DNA from: an uncultured Sutterella sp.
GTDB lineage: Bacteria > Pseudomonadota > Gammaproteobacteria > Burkholderiales > Burkholderiaceae_F
Direction of reading: 5' to 3'
Length of the DNA: 64,000 bases
NCBI GenBank assembly: GCA_949287305.1
Contig: CASEFX010000019.1
Location: forward strand, 28,415-92,414
Shown here: one piece after another, positions 8,068-15,987 of the stretch
Layout of the letters: each line of letters begins with the position of its first letter
Position numbering within the stretch: position 1 is the stretch's first letter
Notes under the pieces: generated by a model
The model's database searches: none
Told to the model about the DNA's origin: nothing
What the model saw: the letters and a program-made list of their open reading frames with translations, nothing else
Translations under genes and position numbers: made by a program

Positions 8068-8919
8068 ATGCAGTTTTTTGACGACGAAGAGTCCGTCGAG
8101 ATCCTCTCCCCCACCGCGGAGATGATGCCCGTCTTCGACGCGATCCGCGAGAGCTTCGAGCGCCTTGCGGCGCTCCCGCACGCAAACGCCCTGTCGCTTG
8201 CCTGGGACGACATCTCCTTTACGCAGACGGGAACGGAACTCGCCCGTTGGTACTTCGGGCGCAACGGCCTTTCGATCCGCATCGAAGACCCGGACGACGC
8301 GATGCTCGGAGACCTCTACCACTGGGTGGAAAACCACTTCAACGTCATGAGCGGAGCGGACCTTGACGACCGGCTCGAATATCTCGCCGGAAACAACCAG
8401 ACCCCGACGCGCTTCCGTACGATCCGCGAGGCCGCGGCCGTGTCGGAACTCGTCCGCCACGAGGTGGGACTCGGCTGGGGCGGTTTTTCCGCCGTCGTCG
8501 ACAAGGAGGACGAAGCGCGTCTTCGCCGCCTTCGCATCTTCACGGACTACTATCGGCAGACGATCGAGTGGCCCCTGCTGCGCACGGCGGACCTCGCCGC
8601 GACCTGCGCCCTCATCGTCGCGTCGCAGCTTCTCGGCATGACCTCGCCCGCCCGGGCGGAAACCCTCTTCGCGCGCCCCGCGGGAGAGCTCATCGTGCGT
8701 TTCCGCAGTTGGACCGACGTAGCCGAAAGCCTTCTCGTCCGCGACGCCTTCGTCGCGCTCGAAACAAGCGAAACGGCCGCCCTGCAGTCGGTGCGCCGCT
8801 CCTTCGTCTTTCTCGAATCCCTCCTCTCGGGCCCCTGGAAGACGCTCTCCTGGATCCGCGTCGCACAGGAAGAACTCCCCGACGTCACGCCCAAACCCGC
8901 GGTTTCGTCCGCTCATTGA
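8068..8919 (+). CDS. Conserved-looking protein of unknown function
   Basis: A 283-aa soluble protein, not recognised. It has no signal peptide or membrane segment. The start is ATG 8068, because GGAGG lies eight bases upstream; the ATG at 8053 has no ribosome site. It starts 18 bp after rlhA and is followed 13 bp later by the NimA-like gene, so the three are probably cotranscribed. Visible features are an acidic N-terminus, aromatic-rich stretches (WYFGRNG, LYHWVENHF) and a helical C-terminal half. No catalytic motif was found. Confidence 0.8.
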   Translation: MQFFDDEESVEILSPTAEMMPVFDAIRESFERLAALPHANALSLAWDDISFTQTGTELARWYFGRNGLSIRIEDPDDAMLGDLYHWVENHFNVMSGADLDDRLEYLAGNNQTPTRFRTIREAAAVSELVRHEVGLGWGGFSAVVDKEDEARLRRLRIFTDYYRQTIEWPLLRTADLAATCALIVASQLLGMTSPARAETLFARPAGELIVRFRSWTDVAESLLVRDAFVALETSETAALQSVRRSFVFLESLLSGPWKTLSWIRVAQEELPDVTPKPAVSSAH

Positions 8920-8931
8920 GGAAGATTCGTC

Positions 8932-9405
8932 ATGCAAAGCAAAGCGTTGCGCCGAGCCGACCGCTCGCTCTCCGAAGAAGACACCCGCAAGGTGCTCGCC
9001 CGCTGCCAGTGGGGGACGCTCTCTTACGCGGACGACGAAGGAACGCTCCATTCGATTCCGATTTCCTACGCCGTCGCCGGGGACAACCTCTACTTTCACG
9101 GCGCCAAGACGGGAACCAAATGGGAGAACCTGCAAAAGCCCCGCGCCGCGACCTTCGTCGTCGCGACGGACGTCGTCGCCGACCCCGAAGAATTCACAAC
9201 GGCCTTCGAATCGGTCGTGCTCTCAGGCACCGTGGAACTCGTCTCGGACGAAGCGGAACGCCGCACGGGATTCTTTGCGGTGCTCGGCAAATACTGCTCG
9301 ACGGTCGCCCCCGAAAAGTGTGAAGGCTACTTCCGCGAAGGGAGCCCCTACGCCGGTCTCTGGCGCCTTCGCATCGAATGCATGACGGGAAAGCGCCACG
9401 AGTGA
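8932..9405 (+). CDS. NimA-like pyridoxamine 5'-phosphate oxidase-family protein
   Basis: A 157-aa small split-barrel flavoprotein. The family pattern is clear: LARCQWGTLSY near the start, HSIPISYAV, LYFHGAKTGTKWENL and a C-terminal GLWRLRIECMTGK. Members bind FMN or haem-like cofactors. Some (Nim proteins) reduce nitroimidazoles to harmless amines, but most have no proven substrate. A GAGGAAG ribosome site precedes ATG 8932. It is the last gene of the rlhA group and ends before a long perfect hairpin. Naming it a resistance gene would go beyond the evidence. Confidence 0.85.
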   Translation: MQSKALRRADRSLSEEDTRKVLARCQWGTLSYADDEGTLHSIPISYAVAGDNLYFHGAKTGTKWENLQKPRAATFVVATDVVADPEEFTTAFESVVLSGTVELVSDEAERRTGFFAVLGKYCSTVAPEKCEGYFREGSPYAGLWRLRIECMTGKRHE

Positions 9406-9436
9406 GCGCCTTTTCCGACCGATTGTTCCGATAAGG

Positions 9437-9484
9437 ATTGCGGGAAAAAGACGACGGATAAGTTGCCTTTTTCCCGCAATTTTA
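9437..9484 (+). terminator. Terminator with 14-bp perfect stem
   Basis: ATTGCGGGAAAAAG at 9437-9450 pairs perfectly with 9467-9480 across a 16-nt loop and is followed by TTTT. It ends the rlhA - unknown - NimA-like transcript and isolates hydG. Confidence 0.8.
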
Positions 9485-9585
9485 GATTTATGTCAAAAAT
9501 TTCTCTCGCGAAAAAGACAATGCGGGAGTAACATTTGCGAATCCGTGTCTTCCGCCCTCCGGCGAAGCACTTTTCTTTTGACCCT

Positions 9586-9640
9586 ATTTGTACGCACATT
9601 AGAAGGAAAATAATACCTTCACCGATTTGTTCGCACAAAT
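9586..9640 (+). promoter_or_regulatory. Repeated dyad upstream of hydG (possible operator)
   Basis: ATTTGTACGCACATT (9586-9600) and ATTTGTTCGCACAAAT (9625-9640) share TTTGTnCGCACA. The second is a perfect 6-bp-arm palindrome. They are 39 bp apart in the hydG leader. TTGACC at 9578 could be a -35, with no clear -10. This may be an oxygen- or metabolite-responsive site, but I do not recognise the consensus. Confidence 0.4.
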
Positions 9641-9665
9641 GATATCCCGCCCGGAGACATCTTCC

Positions 9666-11087
9666 ATGTACGATCCGAAATCCCGCGTGGCTGAAGAGTT
9701 CATCTGTCACGAAGAAATTCTCGACACCCTCGCCTACGCCGAAGAACACAAGCACGACCGCCCCCTGATCGACACGCTTCTCGAAAAGGCCGCCTCCTTC
9801 CGCGGTCTCACGCACCGTGAAGCGGCCGTGCTGCTCGCCTGCGACTTGGAAGACGTCAACCAGAAGATTCTCGACACGGCCGTGCGCGTGAAGGAACACA
9901 TCTACGGCACGCGCATCGTGCTCTTTGCGCCGCTCTACCTCTCGAACTACTGCGTCAACACCTGCACGTACTGCCCGTATCACGCGAAGAACAAGCACAT
10001 CCAGCGCAAGAAGCTCACGCAGGAAGAAATCGAACGCGAAGTCATCGCCCTGCAGGACCTCGGCCACAAGCGTCTTCTTCTCGAAGCGGGCGAACATCAG
10101 AAGTACAACCCGATCGAATACATCCTCGAATCGATCAAGACGATCTACTCGATCAAGCACAAGAACGGCGCCATCCGCCGTTTGAACGTCAACATCGCCG
10201 CGACGACAGTTGAAAACTACCGCAAGCTCCACGAAGCGCAGATCGGCACCTATCAGCTCTTCCAGGAAACCTATCACAAGGAAAGCTACAAGCTTCTCCA
10301 TCCGAAGGGACCGAAGTCCGACTACGCCTACCACACCGAAGCGCACGACCGCGCCATGGAAGGCGGCATCGACGACGTGGGTCTCGGCGTTCTCTTCGGC
10401 CTTGAACACTGCCAGTACGACTTCGTGGGCCTGCTCATGCACGCCGAACACCTCGAAGCCGTCTGGGGCGTGGGTCCGCACACGATTTCGGTGCCGCGCA
10501 TCTGCCCGGCCGACGACATCGACCCGAACACCTTCAGCAACGCCGTTCCGGACGACCTCTTCCTCAAGATCGTCGCTCTGATCCGCCTCGCCGTTCCCTA
10601 CACCGGCATGATCATGTCGACGCGCGAAAGCGCCCGCATCCGCACGGAAGCCCTTCGCCTCGGCATTTCGCAGATCTCCGGCGGCTCGCGCACGTCGGTG
10701 GGCGGCTATACGCTCGAACCCGAAGACGAAGGCGAAAACACGGCGCAGTTTGAAACGTCCGACCGCCGCAGTCTCGACCAAATCGTGAAGTGGCTCCTCG
10801 AAAACAAGTACCTGCCCTCCTTCTGCACGGCCTGCTACCGCGCCGGCCGTACGGGCGACCGCTTCATGCAGTTTGCGAAGACGGGCGAAATCGCCACCTA
10901 CTGCCAGGCCAACGCCGTGATGACGATCAAGGAATACCTCTGCGACTACGCTTCGGCCGCGACGCGCAAGGCGGGCGAAGAAGTGCTCAAGGCGGAACTT
11001 CCGAAGATCCCGCACGAAAAGATCCGCGCCGCCGCGGAAAAGCGCCTCATCCGCATTGAAGCCGGTGAGCGTGACTTCCGCTTCTGA
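9666..11087 (+). CDS. hydG: HydG, radical SAM tyrosine lyase of [FeFe]-hydrogenase maturation
   Basis: A 473-aa cytoplasmic enzyme that splits tyrosine into p-cresol, CO and cyanide to build the Fe(CO)2CN units of the hydrogenase H-cluster. The radical SAM site is CVNTCTYC (CxxxCxxC). The C-terminal auxiliary-cluster site is CTAC plus a further Cys after exactly 22 residues, the HydG-specific CX2CX22C that ThiH lacks. Start: the frame is open from 9627, but ATG 9666 has GGAGA eight bases upstream and matches the usual HydG N-terminus (MYDPKSRVAEEF). No hydE, hydF or hydA is near. It is a single-gene unit between two terminators. Confidence 0.95.
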   Translation: MYDPKSRVAEEFICHEEILDTLAYAEEHKHDRPLIDTLLEKAASFRGLTHREAAVLLACDLEDVNQKILDTAVRVKEHIYGTRIVLFAPLYLSNYCVNTCTYCPYHAKNKHIQRKKLTQEEIEREVIALQDLGHKRLLLEAGEHQKYNPIEYILESIKTIYSIKHKNGAIRRLNVNIAATTVENYRKLHEAQIGTYQLFQETYHKESYKLLHPKGPKSDYAYHTEAHDRAMEGGIDDVGLGVLFGLEHCQYDFVGLLMHAEHLEAVWGVGPHTISVPRICPADDIDPNTFSNAVPDDLFLKIVALIRLAVPYTGMIMSTRESARIRTEALRLGISQISGGSRTSVGGYTLEPEDEGENTAQFETSDRRSLDQIVKWLLENKYLPSFCTACYRAGRTGDRFMQFAKTGEIATYCQANAVMTIKEYLCDYASAATRKAGEEVLKAELPKIPHEKIRAAAEKRLIRIEAGERDFRF

Positions 11088-11110
11088 TATTCGGTAGTCC
11101 ACAAAAAATG

Positions 11111-11145
11111 GAGGTCCTTCGACTCGCGTCGAAGGACCTCTTCGT
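11111..11145 (+). terminator. Terminator of hydG
   Basis: A perfect 13-bp stem (11111-11123 with 11128-11140) has a TCGC loop and is followed by a short T-rich run. It lies 24 bp after the hydG stop. Confidence 0.9.
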
Positions 11146-11404
11146 TTTCAGGCTTCGAGGGTCTCGGGTCGGACACGCAGCTCCGGTACTCGAAGGCAGT
11201 ATGTGCATTTTTTGCTCATACTATATCTTGTGTCAGTCCGGCCGATCGAACCAAATTACTCGGCTGTCGTCCGCTTGTCCACCACACATCCCGTGAACTA
11301 TTAAAAATTCTTTAATAGTTGCCTTCTTAAAAAAAAACTCCTCGTCTTATAGACGTCCTCAAATTCAGGTGCGTTCACATTGAAGAGTCAGGCCGCTTGA
11401 GAGT
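11146..11404. other. Intergenic region with AT-rich perfect hairpin
   Basis: No credible gene. It contains AACTATTAAA (11296-11305) pairing perfectly with 11311-11320 around a 5-nt loop. A run of nine A residues near 11330 reads as a U tract on the minus strand. Just before that tract in minus-strand order is a weak stem (CGTCT/AGACG), which may terminate the minus-strand gene that ends at 11405. Confidence 0.5.
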
Positions 11405-11986
11405 TCATTCCTCTTCCTTGTGGACCGCCTCGAACTGCTTCATGCGTTCCGTGACGAGTCCGAGATCCCGGTCGATCGCTTCGAGCCGATCGCGCATTTC
11501 CTGGATGTCCTCGGGATCGGCCTCGATCTCTTCGAGGTAGGCGACTTCGCGCTCGATCTCGTCGCTTTGCTTGCCGAGCGCCATGTAGGTTTCTTCAAAA
11601 TCCTTTTCGGTGAGGGCCGACAAGGGAGCGGAGAGAACGCGCTTGGCGGCGGGCATGACGTCGCGCCCGCGCATCTCCTGAGCGGACGCGAGAATGGCGC
11701 GCATTTCCGCTTCGGCCGTGAGTAGCGCCGGATCGTTCGGATTCCATTCGAGCGCGTCGTACTCCTCGGGCTTCATCGGACGGGGACCCACGTCCTCGAC
11801 GACCGTCTCGGATCGTTTCTCCTCGGGCGCGCCAGCGGGAGCGGGAGAGGATTCGTCTCCCCACGTCCAGGTGAGCGTCCCGATCGAGACGGGACCGTCT
11901 TCGGCGCGGATCGTGAGCGTCTCTCCGGTCTCGAGGTTTTTCAGAAGAAGTCGGCCTTCCGGCAGTACGGCGGCAAAACGGGGCAT
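11405..11986 (-). CDS. Unknown acidic protein with C-terminal coiled coil
   Basis: A 193-aa protein, not recognised. The first ~50 residues look like a small beta-rich domain (PRFAAVLPEGRLLLKNLETGE). A proline-rich linker follows, then a Glu-rich helical region from about 125 to the end with heptad-like spacing (LEEIEADPEDIQEMRDRLEAI). ATG 11986 is used because GAGGA lies about ten bases upstream; the upstream in-frame TTG (12001) overlaps that site. There is no signal peptide. The gene is divergent from the cupin gene, with about 250 bp between them. Function unknown. Confidence 0.7.
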   Translation of the reverse strand: MPRFAAVLPEGRLLLKNLETGETLTIRAEDGPVSIGTLTWTWGDESSPAPAGAPEEKRSETVVEDVGPRPMKPEEYDALEWNPNDPALLTAEAEMRAILASAQEMRGRDVMPAAKRVLSAPLSALTEKDFEETYMALGKQSDEIEREVAYLEEIEADPEDIQEMRDRLEAIDRDLGLVTERMKQFEAVHKEEE

Positions 11987-12235
11987 GGAAACTGTCCTCA
12001 AAAAGTGTCTATCGGAAAACTACCGAATCCGAACGCGCTTGGCAAGGATCTTGAAACTGGGAAGAGTTTCCGCCGTCGTTTTTGCCATTTTCTCTTTCTC
12101 TGCGGCCGAGCGTTTCAGGCAACAATCGCGTCCGATCGGACGAACCGCTCGAAGCGCGCCGCGCCACAATGGACGGTGCAAAGGGGCGTCCGGAAGAACG
12201 CCCTGAAAACCCATACCGATCACAAGGAGACAAAC

Positions 12236-12658
12236 ATGTCCGAAATCCGCAAGGCCCCGCACGATACGATCTTCGAGCAGGGTCCCGTCAATCCCTACGG
12301 GAAGTTCTTCACCGGCACGTCCTACCTCACGATGCTGAGCGAAAACGACGACGTCTTCCACGCCCCGATCGGAAACGTCACCTTTGAACCCGGTACGAGA
12401 ACGCACTGGCACGTCCATTCGGGCGGTCAGATTCTCCTCGTTCTCGCGGGCGAAGGCTTCGTGCAGTTCGAAGGCGAAGCCCCGCGCAAGATCCGCAAGG
12501 GCGACGTCGTGCGCATTCCGCCCGAAGTGAAACACTGGCACGGTGCGGGCGCCTCGACCTGGATGACCCACATCTCGATCGAACCCAACGTCCCTAACAA
12601 CCGCTGCACGTGGCTCGAAGCGGTGTCGGACGAAGACTACGCAAAGGCCGTCGCGTAA
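12236..12658 (+). CDS. Cupin-domain protein
   Basis: A 140-aa single-domain cupin. Cupin motif 1 is seen as RTHWHVHSGGQILLVLAGEG and motif 2 as GDVVRIPPEVKHWHGAG. Together they supply the His set that binds one metal ion in a beta barrel. Close relatives are annotated as carboxymuconolactone-decarboxylase-associated or quercetinase-like cupins; the substrate cannot be read. AAGGAG lies six bases before ATG 12236, which decides the start over the longer open frame. It is convergent with the AraC-type regulator and shares a terminator with it. Confidence 0.88.
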   Translation: MSEIRKAPHDTIFEQGPVNPYGKFFTGTSYLTMLSENDDVFHAPIGNVTFEPGTRTHWHVHSGGQILLVLAGEGFVQFEGEAPRKIRKGDVVRIPPEVKHWHGAGASTWMTHISIEPNVPNNRCTWLEAVSDEDYAKAVA

Positions 12659-12679
12659 CGCGAAACCGCATCAGACGGA

Positions 12680-12720
12680 AAGGCCGCGCTTCTCAAGCAA
12701 GTGAGAGGCGCGGCCTTCTT
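12680..12720. terminator. Shared bidirectional terminator
   Basis: AAGGCCGCGC (12680-12689) pairs with 12708-12717, with an inner TCTCA/TGAGA stem, and is followed by T-rich sequence on the plus strand. It lies between the convergent cupin and AraC genes. Confidence 0.85.
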
Positions 12721-12735
12721 CTTTGCGGTTCCGGA

Positions 12736-13689
12736 TCAGCTCATGGGAACGCCTTCGGGCGTGACGTGGTTCTTCATCACGCGCACGCTCTTTTTCGGGG
12801 GCGTCCCGAAGAGCTTCTTGTAGTCGCGCGAGAATTGCGTCGCGCTCGCGTAGCCCACGGCGTAGGCCGCCTGCGAGGCGTCGAAGTTTTTCACGAGCAT
12901 GAGGCGTTGCGCTTCGTGGAGCTTCAGGCGCTTGTGGTACTGCAGGGGCGAGAGGCTCGTCACCGCCTTGAAGTGACGGTGGAAGGTCGAGGGCGCCATG
13001 TGGGCGCGGTCGGCCATCTCCTCGATCGACACGCTCGCCGTGACGTTCGCCTTGATCCAGTCGATCGTCTGGCCGATGCGGTTGCTCTGCGAATCCTGCG
13101 TGAAGGCCGCGGCAAGGGCCGGCCCCTGCGGACCGAGGAGCGCGCGGAAGTGAATTTCACGAAGGAGCATCGGCGCCATCACTTCAATTTCGTCCGGACG
13201 GTCGAGGAGCCGCAGGAGACGCAGAAAGACTTCGAGGAGCTCCGGATCGGAGCGCTCAAGCCCGATCGCCTGCATATTCGTGCAACGCGACCCCAGACGC
13301 ACGCGGGGAATCAACTCGCGAAGCACCTCTTCGTCGAGCGCAATCGACACCGCGATGAAGGGGTGTTCCTTCGTCGCCCCCACCACCTGCCACATCGCGG
13401 GCATGTCCATGAGGGTGTAGAGCATGTCGCCCGCACCGTACTCATAGACGCGGTTTCCGACGATGGAGCGCTTGCGCCCCGAGAGCATCACGCCGAGCGA
13501 GCGGCGGTAGACGCAGCGCTCCGACGCGTTTCGTTCGTCGCGAACCGAAATGTCGAGGCCGGGGACCGCGGTCGAGAACTGACCGACCCGTCCCTGGGCG
13601 ATTTTCATCACCCGTTCGATGAGCGCGTCGTCGAGTTTCTTCACCCGAGCGGCGCGTTCGGCAACCGATTCTTCCGAAAAGTGTCCCAT
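12736..13689 (-). CDS. AraC-family transcriptional regulator
   Basis: A 317-aa DNA-binding protein. The N-terminal part is the AraC_N type sensing domain (cupin-like, about residues 20-190). The C-terminal part has two helix-turn-helix units: SIEEMADRAHMAPSTFHRHF, then the segment with AYAVGYASATQFSRDYKKLFG. Start ATG 13689 has GAGGAGA seven bases upstream; the in-frame TTG at 13704 has none. Relatives respond to small organic compounds and often act on a neighbouring oxidoreductase or transporter. Candidates here are the convergent cupin and the divergent purine permease, but nothing proves either. Confidence 0.9.
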   Translation of the reverse strand: MGHFSEESVAERAARVKKLDDALIERVMKIAQGRVGQFSTAVPGLDISVRDERNASERCVYRRSLGVMLSGRKRSIVGNRVYEYGAGDMLYTLMDMPAMWQVVGATKEHPFIAVSIALDEEVLRELIPRVRLGSRCTNMQAIGLERSDPELLEVFLRLLRLLDRPDEIEVMAPMLLREIHFRALLGPQGPALAAAFTQDSQSNRIGQTIDWIKANVTASVSIEEMADRAHMAPSTFHRHFKAVTSLSPLQYHKRLKLHEAQRLMLVKNFDASQAAYAVGYASATQFSRDYKKLFGTPPKKSVRVMKNHVTPEGVPMS

Positions 13690-13889
13690 TTCGTCTCTCC
13701 TCAAAGCGTTTCCCGTAATCCTGAATTCGAAACGAGTGAAAGAGTTCGGTCTTCTCCGCCTTCTCTTTCCACCATCCCATTATCGGGCAAGATCGTCAAG
13801 CATTCTTGCCCGATCCTGCCCCCAAAGAGATATTTTTCTCGTTTCCACGGCCTTTCCGCTTATCTTTCGGGAAAGACAAAGTTTCCCGC

Positions 13890-13895
13890 TACAAT
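13890..13895 (+). promoter_or_regulatory. Probable -10 box of the purine permease gene (TACAAT)
   Basis: TACAAT in the context ccgcTACAATg, 37 bp before the ATG. It matches the recurrent box of this window. The -35 is weak. Confidence 0.45.
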
Positions 13896-13932
13896 GCGTT
13901 TTTTTTCCTAATCCTCTTCCCGCACACCCGAA

Positions 13933-15264
13933 ATGTCCAACCCCAGCACCGCGAAGACCTCCGGTCTTCTCGAACGTCTTTTTCGCCTGAGAGAAAACGG
14001 AACGTCCGTCCGTCAGGAATTCTTCGGCGGCCTCACGTCCTTCATGGCGTGCTGCTACCTCATCTTCGTGATCCCGACCATGCTCGCCGACGCCGGCATG
14101 GACCGCGTCGCCGTGACGGGCGCCGTCATTCTGACGACGATCGTCGTGACGCTCATCATGGGCCTCTGGGCGAACTACCCGGTGGTCGTGGCCCCGGGCC
14201 TAGGCATCACGGCCTTCTTCGCCTACTACGTCTGCGGCCCCGCGGGCTTCACCTGGCAGGCGGGCCTCGGCGCCGTTCTCATCTCCGGCATCGTCTTCTT
14301 CCTCCTCACCGTCACGCGCATCCGGCAGTGGATCGTAGACTCGGTGCCCAAGGACCTCAAGTACGCGATCGTCGTGGGGATCGGCACCTTCATCGCCTTC
14401 ATCGGCTTCAAAAACTGCGGCATCGTCGTCTCGAACGAAGCGACCTCGGTCGCGCTCGGCGACCTGACCGATCCCAAGGTGCTCCTTGCGCTCTTCGGCT
14501 TCTTCCTCACCGCGATCCTCAACGTCCTCGGCATTCGGACGGCCATGATCATCGGCATTCTCGCGACGACGGCGCTCGGGATCGTCACGGGTCACGCCTC
14601 TCTGCCCGAAGGCTCCTGGTTCTCGACGGGATTCCCCGACATCTCGGCCACCTTCTTCCAGCTCGATCTCTCGGGGGCACTCAGCCACGGGCTCTTCACC
14701 ATCATCTTCACCCTCACGATGGTGGACCTCTTCGACAACATGGGCGTTTTGATCGGCGTCGCCCGCAAGGCGGGCCTCATGAAGGACGACGGCTCGATCC
14801 GCAATCTCGACCGCGCCTTCATTTCCGACTCGATCGGCACGATGCTCTCGTCGGTTTTCGGCACGACGACCGCCACGAGCTACCTCGAAAGCGCCGCGGG
14901 CGCCGTCGCGGGTGCGCGCACGGGGCTCTCGAGCGTCTTCGCCGCGGCTCTCTTCGCCCTCGCGCTCTTCTTCATCCCGCTCATCGCGATCGTCCCGGGC
15001 TACGCCACGGCGCCGATCCTCATCCTCGTGGGCGCCTTCATGATGCAGGAATGCGTGCACATCCGCTTTGACCGTCTCGAAATCGCGATTCCGGCCTTCC
15101 TCACGATCGTCGGCATGCCGCTCACCTACAACATCGCGACGGGCTTCGGTTTCGGCTTCGTCTCCTACACGATCATCGCCGTGCTCACGGGCCGCGCCCG
15201 CGAAGTGCATCCCGTCATGTACATCGTTTCGATCGCCTTTGCGATCAACTTTGCTCTGCGCTGA
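13933..15264 (+). CDS. AzgA-type NCS2 purine permease (guanine/hypoxanthine)
   Basis: Inner-membrane proton symporter of 443 aa with about 13-14 hydrophobic segments. AzgA/PbuG subfamily marks include REFFGGLTSFMACCYLIFVIP at the N-terminus, PVVVAPGLGITAFFAY, TMVDLFDNMGVLIGVA and FGTTTATSYLESAAG. These correspond to the substrate-binding Asp/Glu loops of the subfamily that carries adenine, guanine or hypoxanthine. The gene stands alone, with its own promoter and terminator. No strong ribosome site precedes the ATG. Confidence 0.9.
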   Translation: MSNPSTAKTSGLLERLFRLRENGTSVRQEFFGGLTSFMACCYLIFVIPTMLADAGMDRVAVTGAVILTTIVVTLIMGLWANYPVVVAPGLGITAFFAYYVCGPAGFTWQAGLGAVLISGIVFFLLTVTRIRQWIVDSVPKDLKYAIVVGIGTFIAFIGFKNCGIVVSNEATSVALGDLTDPKVLLALFGFFLTAILNVLGIRTAMIIGILATTALGIVTGHASLPEGSWFSTGFPDISATFFQLDLSGALSHGLFTIIFTLTMVDLFDNMGVLIGVARKAGLMKDDGSIRNLDRAFISDSIGTMLSSVFGTTTATSYLESAAGAVAGARTGLSSVFAAALFALALFFIPLIAIVPGYATAPILILVGAFMMQECVHIRFDRLEIAIPAFLTIVGMPLTYNIATGFGFGFVSYTIIAVLTGRAREVHPVMYIVSIAFAINFALR

Positions 15265-15289
15265 TACTTCGAAATTTTCACTGCGCGAG

Positions 15290-15322
15290 AGGCCGCCGAG
15301 TTTCATACCCAGCGGCCTTTTC
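15290..15322 (+). terminator. Terminator of the purine permease gene
   Basis: AGGCCGC (15290-15296) pairs with GCGGCCT (15312-15318) and is followed by TTTT. Confidence 0.75.
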
Positions 15323-15492
15323 CGTGTTCCGAAGGGCGTTCGTTTGCCGCAACGGTGAAGTGATCCCGCGGTCTGCAACGGCACGGATCGCCAAAGACAA
15401 CCCGAAACCCCTGCACGGCCCTTTTCTTCGCAATCGGATTGCGCACCGATCGTTTTCCTTAGGGGAATCCGATCGGCTGTGAGAACGATTAC
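15323..15492. other. Former 3' flank of the flavoprotein gene, left of the IS
   Basis: No gene. It contains CCGATCG (15446-15452) pairing with CGATCGG (15470-15476), which on the minus strand could be the original terminator of the flavoprotein gene now beyond the insertion element. The region ends with TTAC at 15489-15492, the insertion target. Confidence 0.5.
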
Positions 15493-15508
15493 CCAAAGCG
15501 CCGTAAAG

Positions 15509-15529
15509 CCCCGTCTCTTCAGGGCGGGG
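15509..15529. repeat. Left-end hairpin of the IS
   Basis: Stem CCCCGTC with GGCGGGG around a TCTTCAG-type loop. It is the TnpA recognition hairpin at the left end and resembles the right-end hairpin in stem and loop. Confidence 0.8.
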
Positions 15530-15547
15530 ATATAAGGCGCCTCGGCG

Positions 15548-15955
15548 TCATTTCTCGGGCGTGTTCTGTTGGCGGATGTATTCCTTGATCTTCGCCAACG
15601 GAGCTCTCCCGCAACTGGCGGCGAAGTAAGACGGCGACCATAGTTGTCCCTTGTAGTACGCCTTCTCCAGTTCGGGGAATCGCTTTCTGAGCATTCGACT
15701 CGTCACGCCCTTGAGGCTGTTCACGAGCGACGAGACCGCAACCTTCGGCGGATAGCTCACCAAAAGGTGAACGTGATCCTTTTCTCCGTCCAATTCCCGC
15801 AGTTCGGCGCCGAAGTCCCAGCAAACCTTTCCCGCCACCTCTCGCATCGCATCCAGGTGCTGCGCCGTGAAGACGGATTTTCGGTATTTTGTCACGAAGA
15901 CCAAATGCACATTAATTTCGAATACGCAGTGTCTTCCAGTTCGAATGCTTTCCAT
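15548..15955 (-). CDS. tnpA: IS200/IS605 transposase TnpA (Y1 HUH)
   Basis: A 135-aa Y1 transposase that cuts and rejoins single-stranded IS ends. The metal-binding motif is HVHLL in EKDHVHLLVSYPP. The likely catalytic tyrosine is in KEYIRQQ near the C-terminus. Other family marks are VFEINVHLVFVTKYRK at the N-terminus and VSSLVNSLKGVTSRMLRK. The length is normal, with no frameshift. It is divergent from tnpB across a 32-bp gap that must hold both promoters. It appears functional. Confidence 0.96.
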   Translation of the reverse strand: MESIRTGRHCVFEINVHLVFVTKYRKSVFTAQHLDAMREVAGKVCWDFGAELRELDGEKDHVHLLVSYPPKVAVSSLVNSLKGVTSRMLRKRFPELEKAYYKGQLWSPSYFAASCGRAPLAKIKEYIRQQNTPEK

Positions 15956-15975
15956 AATTTCATAAGACCAAGTGC

Positions 15976-15981
15976 TATAAT
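15976..15981 (+). promoter_or_regulatory. -10 box of tnpB (TATAAT)
   Basis: A perfect TATAAT six bases before the tnpB ATG, which implies a near-leaderless transcript. Confidence 0.5.
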
Positions 15982-15987
15982 GTTCCT

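Noticed and set aside
8932..9405. Naming the NimA-like gene a nitroimidazole resistance gene
   Set aside because: The family is broad, and sequence alone does not show nitroreductase activity.
12610..13911. 433-aa frame opposite the AraC gene
   Set aside because: Low-complexity Arg/His composition; the AraC frame has the HTH motifs.
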